A DNA stretch of 64,000 bases from Actinomadura geliboluensis (GTDB taxonomy: Bacteria; Actinomycetota; Actinomycetes; Streptosporangiales; Streptosporangiaceae): assembly GCF_005889745.1 (NCBI RefSeq), contig NZ_VCKZ01000002.1, positions 1 through 64,000 on the forward strand, given 5' to 3'. Each line of letters starts with the position of its first letter. The first letter of the stretch is position 1. The position numbers and the translations under genes were made by a program. Below are positions 61,371 through 64,000 of this stretch, piece by piece. The notes below the pieces were generated by a model. It saw only the letters and a program-made list of their open reading frames with translations, was not told the origin of the DNA and searched no databases.

Positions 61371-61622
61371 ATGGAGACCAAGGAGTGGAGCGTGGAGCTC
61401 TACATCAGCGAGGACGCCACGGACACCGACGTGCGCGCGGTGCTGTTCAGCGGCCGTGACCAGAAGACCACTGGGCACGGGCACGCTCGCCGCAACCCGG
61501 CCGACCGCCGGATTCCGGAGATCGGTGACGAACTGGCCGTCGCCCGGGCGCTGGCGGACCTCGCCGATCGTCTGCACGGGCTCGCCAGCGAGGACATCGC
61601 CGAACTCGCAGGGCCGGTGTGA
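61371..61622 (+). CDS. DUF1876-domain protein (Rv1738-like)
   Basis: 83 residues. METKEWSVELYISEDATDTD, GHARRNPADRRIPEIGDELA and VARALADLADRLHGLA are the DUF1876 signature. The mycobacterial member Rv1738 is a DosR-regulon protein proposed to act on ribosomes during dormancy. GAGGAGG precedes the ATG at 61371. With the box at 61289 and the neighbouring USP, CBS and PncB genes, it supports a dormancy-type regulon. Confidence 0.88.
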   Translation: METKEWSVELYISEDATDTDVRAVLFSGRDQKTTGHGHARRNPADRRIPEIGDELAVARALADLADRLHGLASEDIAELAGPV

Positions 61623-61697
61623 AACCGAGCTCACGGGAACATTCCGGACCGGGCTCGGCTAGGCCGCCCGAGAGGGCGACGCGGCGGCCCGCCTCTT

Positions 61698-61728
61698 GCG
61701 GTGCCCGCCGTCGCGACGCGGGCACCGC
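61698..61728 (+). terminator. Hairpin terminator after the DUF1876 gene
   Basis: Perfect 11-base-pair stem GCGGTGCCCGC / GCGGGCACCGC (61698-61708 and 61718-61728) with a 9-base loop. Confidence 0.65.
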
Positions 61729-62429
61729 GAAGGCTCTCTAGGGGAGCTTCCCTGAACGCTTGCGGACCTGGCGAGCAGTTCGCGAAAGCCGCGCGTCGCT
61801 GCGGCCAGTACGACATCGTTGACCGACTCCCTGGGCATGCGCCGGATGCGGTCGATCTCGTCCATCCCGGCCATGCGCCCGGACCACCGCCGGGGAGGCC
61901 CGGTGGGCCCGTTGAGCGGCGGCGTGTGAATGGGCGAATGCGGAACCGGCTCAGCGCCTGCTTTGAACCAGGGCGGCGGGGCGCCGATCACCGGAGAGAC
62001 GGCGCTCCGGCCGGCCAGGGAAGAAGAATGACCGATCCGGAATCAGTGAGGACGGCGCGCAGTCGCCGTCGGTGACCAGGATGTTTGCCGGCCTCGGCGG
62101 GCCCCAGGCCTTCCAGCGCACGCCCATGCCGCCCCGGCCGGGCTCCTCGACGGTCATGAACAGGCTCTCGGAGCAGGCCGGCGGAGGACGAATTCCCGAT
62201 TGAGCGAGGGGCCAAGGTCACGGCGCGATGTGCCGGGCGTCTGCTTCCGGCGCTGGTGGGCACGGCTGAAGAGGAGGGTAGCCGCTAGCTTCTGAGGACG
62301 CCGCCACTCGGACGGCGGCTGTGCTCAAGCCGCTCACGAGGTGGAACACTGATCGTCGTACCGAGCCCACTCGTCCTCCTACAAGTGGTACCGGCGCTGG
62401 TTGTGCACGGTCCCGCGTCGCGAGGTGGA

Positions 62430-62490
62430 TCGCCGCCGACAGCCTGGACAGACCCGCTCCGATCACGACGACCGGACCGCTCGCCGCCAT
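62430..62490 (-). pseudogene. N-terminal remnant of a phytoene-desaturase/amine-oxidase-type flavoprotein
   Basis: The minus-strand frame from ATG 62490 reads MAASGPVVVIGAGLSRLSAA and IHLA, the dinucleotide-binding start of the family (normally GAGLSGLSAA; the last Gly is Arg here), then loses similarity. The intact relative at 63111 begins with a similar VVGAGLSGLACAV block. Confidence 0.45.
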
Positions 62491-62639
62491 CAACGCCCGC
62501 CACGTGGACCGTGCACACGATGGCGGGAGTACACCGTTCCTCCATCGTTGTCCGAAAGGTCCTGCACCGTTCTTCGGAACCGGGCGGCCAATCGGTGACA
62601 CGGTCCATGAAGGCGCGGCCGGGTGGGGCTCGCCGCGAT

Positions 62640-62936
62640 TCACCGCATGGTGGCGGATTGCGATGCGGAAACCCTTTCGTCCGAAGAGATCTGCCGCCCG
62701 GATGCCTCGCGTGCGGCCTGATCCCGCGTTTCCTCCATCCGAAGGGCGATGCCCATGGCGAAGAAGGTCGGGGCCCATTCACCGACGAAGATGCCCCAGC
62801 GGTCGGCGCGCTCCAGCCCCGCGTCCTCAAGTCGCTTGGACGCCGCCCAGGAGGCGAAAGCCAGGCCGACCGAGGCGATGCCCGCCGTGTACATGAAATT
62901 GGACCGGATGCCCATCTTGTGCAGTGTGTTGATCAT
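62640..62936 (-). CDS. Small membrane protein with two predicted helices
   Basis: 98 residues. Two hydrophobic segments (YTAGIASVGLAFASWAA; WGIFVGEWAPTFFAMGIAL) separated by a charged turn (RLEDAGLERADR), with a polar C-terminal tail. The style is that of small actinobacterial membrane proteins of unknown function. The ATG at 62936 follows GGGGGAG. Divergent from the flavoprotein gene at 63111. Confidence 0.65.
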   Translation of the reverse strand: MINTLHKMGIRSNFMYTAGIASVGLAFASWAASKRLEDAGLERADRWGIFVGEWAPTFFAMGIALRMEETRDQAAREASGRQISSDERVSASQSATMR

Positions 62937-63110
62937 TTCTCCCCCTTGGTCGATCCGCCCGTACCCCCCTCTTACCTGCACAAGCGCGACCCAAGTAGAT
63001 TTTGCCCACCATGCACAATCCGATGGCACCGCCTCCGGCGGCCGGGGTAGAGGCGTTTATCGCGGGCATGGTGACGGACGGATCGCGGCCACAAAGGAAA
63101 GCGGGGGCGA

Positions 63111-64000
63111 ATGTCCGATGGCGTGATCGTCGTGGGGGCGGGTCTGTCCGGGCTGGCCTGTGCGGTGCGGCTGCACCGGGCCGGTATGCCGGTGCGGGTG
63201 CTGGAGGCGTCGGACGGAGTCGGCGGCCGGATGCGCACGGATGTCGTGGAGGGCTTCCGCCTGGACCGAGGTTTCCAGGTCTTCAACACCGCCTACCCGG
63301 AGGCCCGGCGCGTTCTTGACCTCAAGGCCCTGGACCTGCGGTCGTTCGCTTCCGGGCTGCTGGTCTTCCATGAGGGAGGGCGCGAACGCGTGATGCTGCC
63401 GTGGAGGCATCCCGAGCACGCGCTGAGCGGCGCCCTCGCCGACGTGGGGTCCGTCCGGGACAAGGCCGCGCTGGCGGCGATGACCGCTCGCGACCTGGCC
63501 GTCCCGGGGTCCTGGGTCCGTGACGGTGCCGAACGCGACACGAGCGAGGAGCTCCGCCACTGGGGCATCTCGGAGGAGATGATCGAGAAGCTGCTGCGCC
63601 CGTTCTTGGCCGGGGTGCTGCTGGAGCGCGAGCTGGAGACCTCCAGCCGCTTCTTCCATCTGATCTGGCGGTCCTTCGCGCGCGGCACCATCTGTGTCCC
63701 CGCGCGGGGAATGGGCCGGGTACCGGAGCAACTCGCCGCCCGGCTCCCGGACGGGGCGGTGTCGCTCGGCACGCCCGTCCGGCGGATCACCGACGAGGGA
63801 GTGGAGACCGGCAGCGGCGAGGGGATCGACGCCGGCACCGTGGTCATCGCAGCCGACCCGGCCGGCGCCGCCGAACTCGAACCCGAGATCGAGGCACCGG
63901 TGATGCGTCCGGTCACGACCTTCTACCACGTGGCCCCCGAATCTCCGCTGAAGGAGCCCGTCCAAATCCTGGACGCCGAAGGGATCATCACCGACACGCT
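63111..64000 (+). CDS. NAD(P)/FAD-dependent oxidoreductase, amine-oxidase/phytoene-desaturase type (partial, runs off window)
   Basis: 296 residues visible, C-terminus beyond the window. Dinucleotide motif VVGAGLSGLACAVRLHRAG, then the flavin-family block ASDGVGGRMRTDVVEGFRLD and RGFQVF. A central section carries PARGMGRVPEQLAARLPDGA and the second FAD-binding segment (GTVVIAADP). Members include desaturases, protoporphyrinogen oxidases and amine oxidases; the specific reaction cannot be told. Start ATG at 63111 with a GGGGG-rich weak ribosome site. Confidence 0.85.
   Translation, partial: MSDGVIVVGAGLSGLACAVRLHRAGMPVRVLEASDGVGGRMRTDVVEGFRLDRGFQVFNTAYPEARRVLDLKALDLRSFASGLLVFHEGGRERVMLPWRHPEHALSGALADVGSVRDKAALAAMTARDLAVPGSWVRDGAERDTSEELRHWGISEEMIEKLLRPFLAGVLLERELETSSRFFHLIWRSFARGTICVPARGMGRVPEQLAARLPDGAVSLGTPVRRITDEGVETGSGEGIDAGTVVIAADPAGAAELEPEIEAPVMRPVTTFYHVAPESPLKEPVQILDAEGIITDT

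Larger units (their letters stand above)
61623..62639. other. Non-coding/degraded stretch after the DUF1876 gene
   Basis: About 1 kb. Contains the terminator at 61698-61728 and a short FAD-enzyme remnant at 62430-62490; otherwise I see no gene, repeat or RNA. Confidence 0.5.

Overview
This window is high-GC (about 70%) actinobacterial DNA. Several features point to a soil actinomycete, probably of the Streptosporangiales (an Actinomadura-like organism): many GTG starts, 4-base ATGA/GTGA stop-start overlaps, AGGAGG ribosome sites, leaderless promoters, abundant TetR/PadR/IclR/LuxR regulators, and the families DUF1918, DUF1876 and LAL. The genus is an inference; there is no rRNA or other marker in the window. 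I saw no tRNA, rRNA, CRISPR array or intact insertion sequence.

1-23.5 kb is a catabolic supercluster. It opens with a triple-RidA protein and a TetR-controlled FAD phenol-type hydroxylase. An aromatic/ring-cleavage-type operon follows (4606-8371: cupin, dienelactone hydrolase, Rieske ferredoxin, muconate-cycloisomerase-like enzyme, fumarylacetoacetase-like enzyme), closed by an IclR regulator. Next is a tetrahydrofolate-dependent O-demethylation set (9518-12757: methylene-THF reductase, PurU, LigM-like demethylase). From 14.5 to 23.5 kb there is a molybdenum hydroxylase (CoxL/M/S type) with an asparaginase, and a divergent operon of metallo-beta-lactamase-fold enzyme, CoxG, a second enolase-superfamily enzyme and a dihydropyrimidinase-like amidohydrolase. 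This looks like oxidation and opening of an N-heterocycle or cyclic amide. Four copies of a palindrome (TTAGGTAT-N4-ATACCTAA type), each next to a recognisable promoter, tie these operons together and also tie in a Rieske oxygenase near 48.7 kb.

24-35 kb is a secretion/toxin locus of lower GC: a secreted DNase I-fold phosphodiesterase, a 2122-residue secreted SpvB/RHS protein with a variable C-terminal tip, and a 1035-residue secreted DNRLRE/FG-GAP companion. 35-38.3 kb holds a TetR regulator, a LuxR regulator whose receiver domain has lost its phosphorylation residues, and an unknown protein.

38.5-51 kb is a second catabolic region: a flavin-dependent two-component monooxygenase with its TetR regulator, a large LAL (ATPase-LuxR) regulator, a carboxymuconolactone decarboxylase-like protein with an aldehyde dehydrogenase, an SDR protein lacking the catalytic Ser/Tyr, and a Rieske oxygenase. 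A second shared promoter motif, with a GACAGATTCGC core 17-18 bases before the -10 box, precedes four transcription units here. Between 47 and 52 kb lie many broken gene fragments, including a piece that joins a LigM-like C-terminus to a fumarylacetoacetase-like fragment.

52.2-61.7 kb resembles the mycobacterial DosR dormancy gene set: DUF1918, nicotinate phosphoribosyltransferase, a small protein with only a histidine-kinase dimerisation domain, a CBS-BON protein, two tandem universal stress proteins, two DUF1254 proteins and DUF1876. DosR-box-like sites precede two of them. The window ends with a small membrane protein and the start of an amine-oxidase/phytoene-desaturase-type flavoprotein that runs off the edge.
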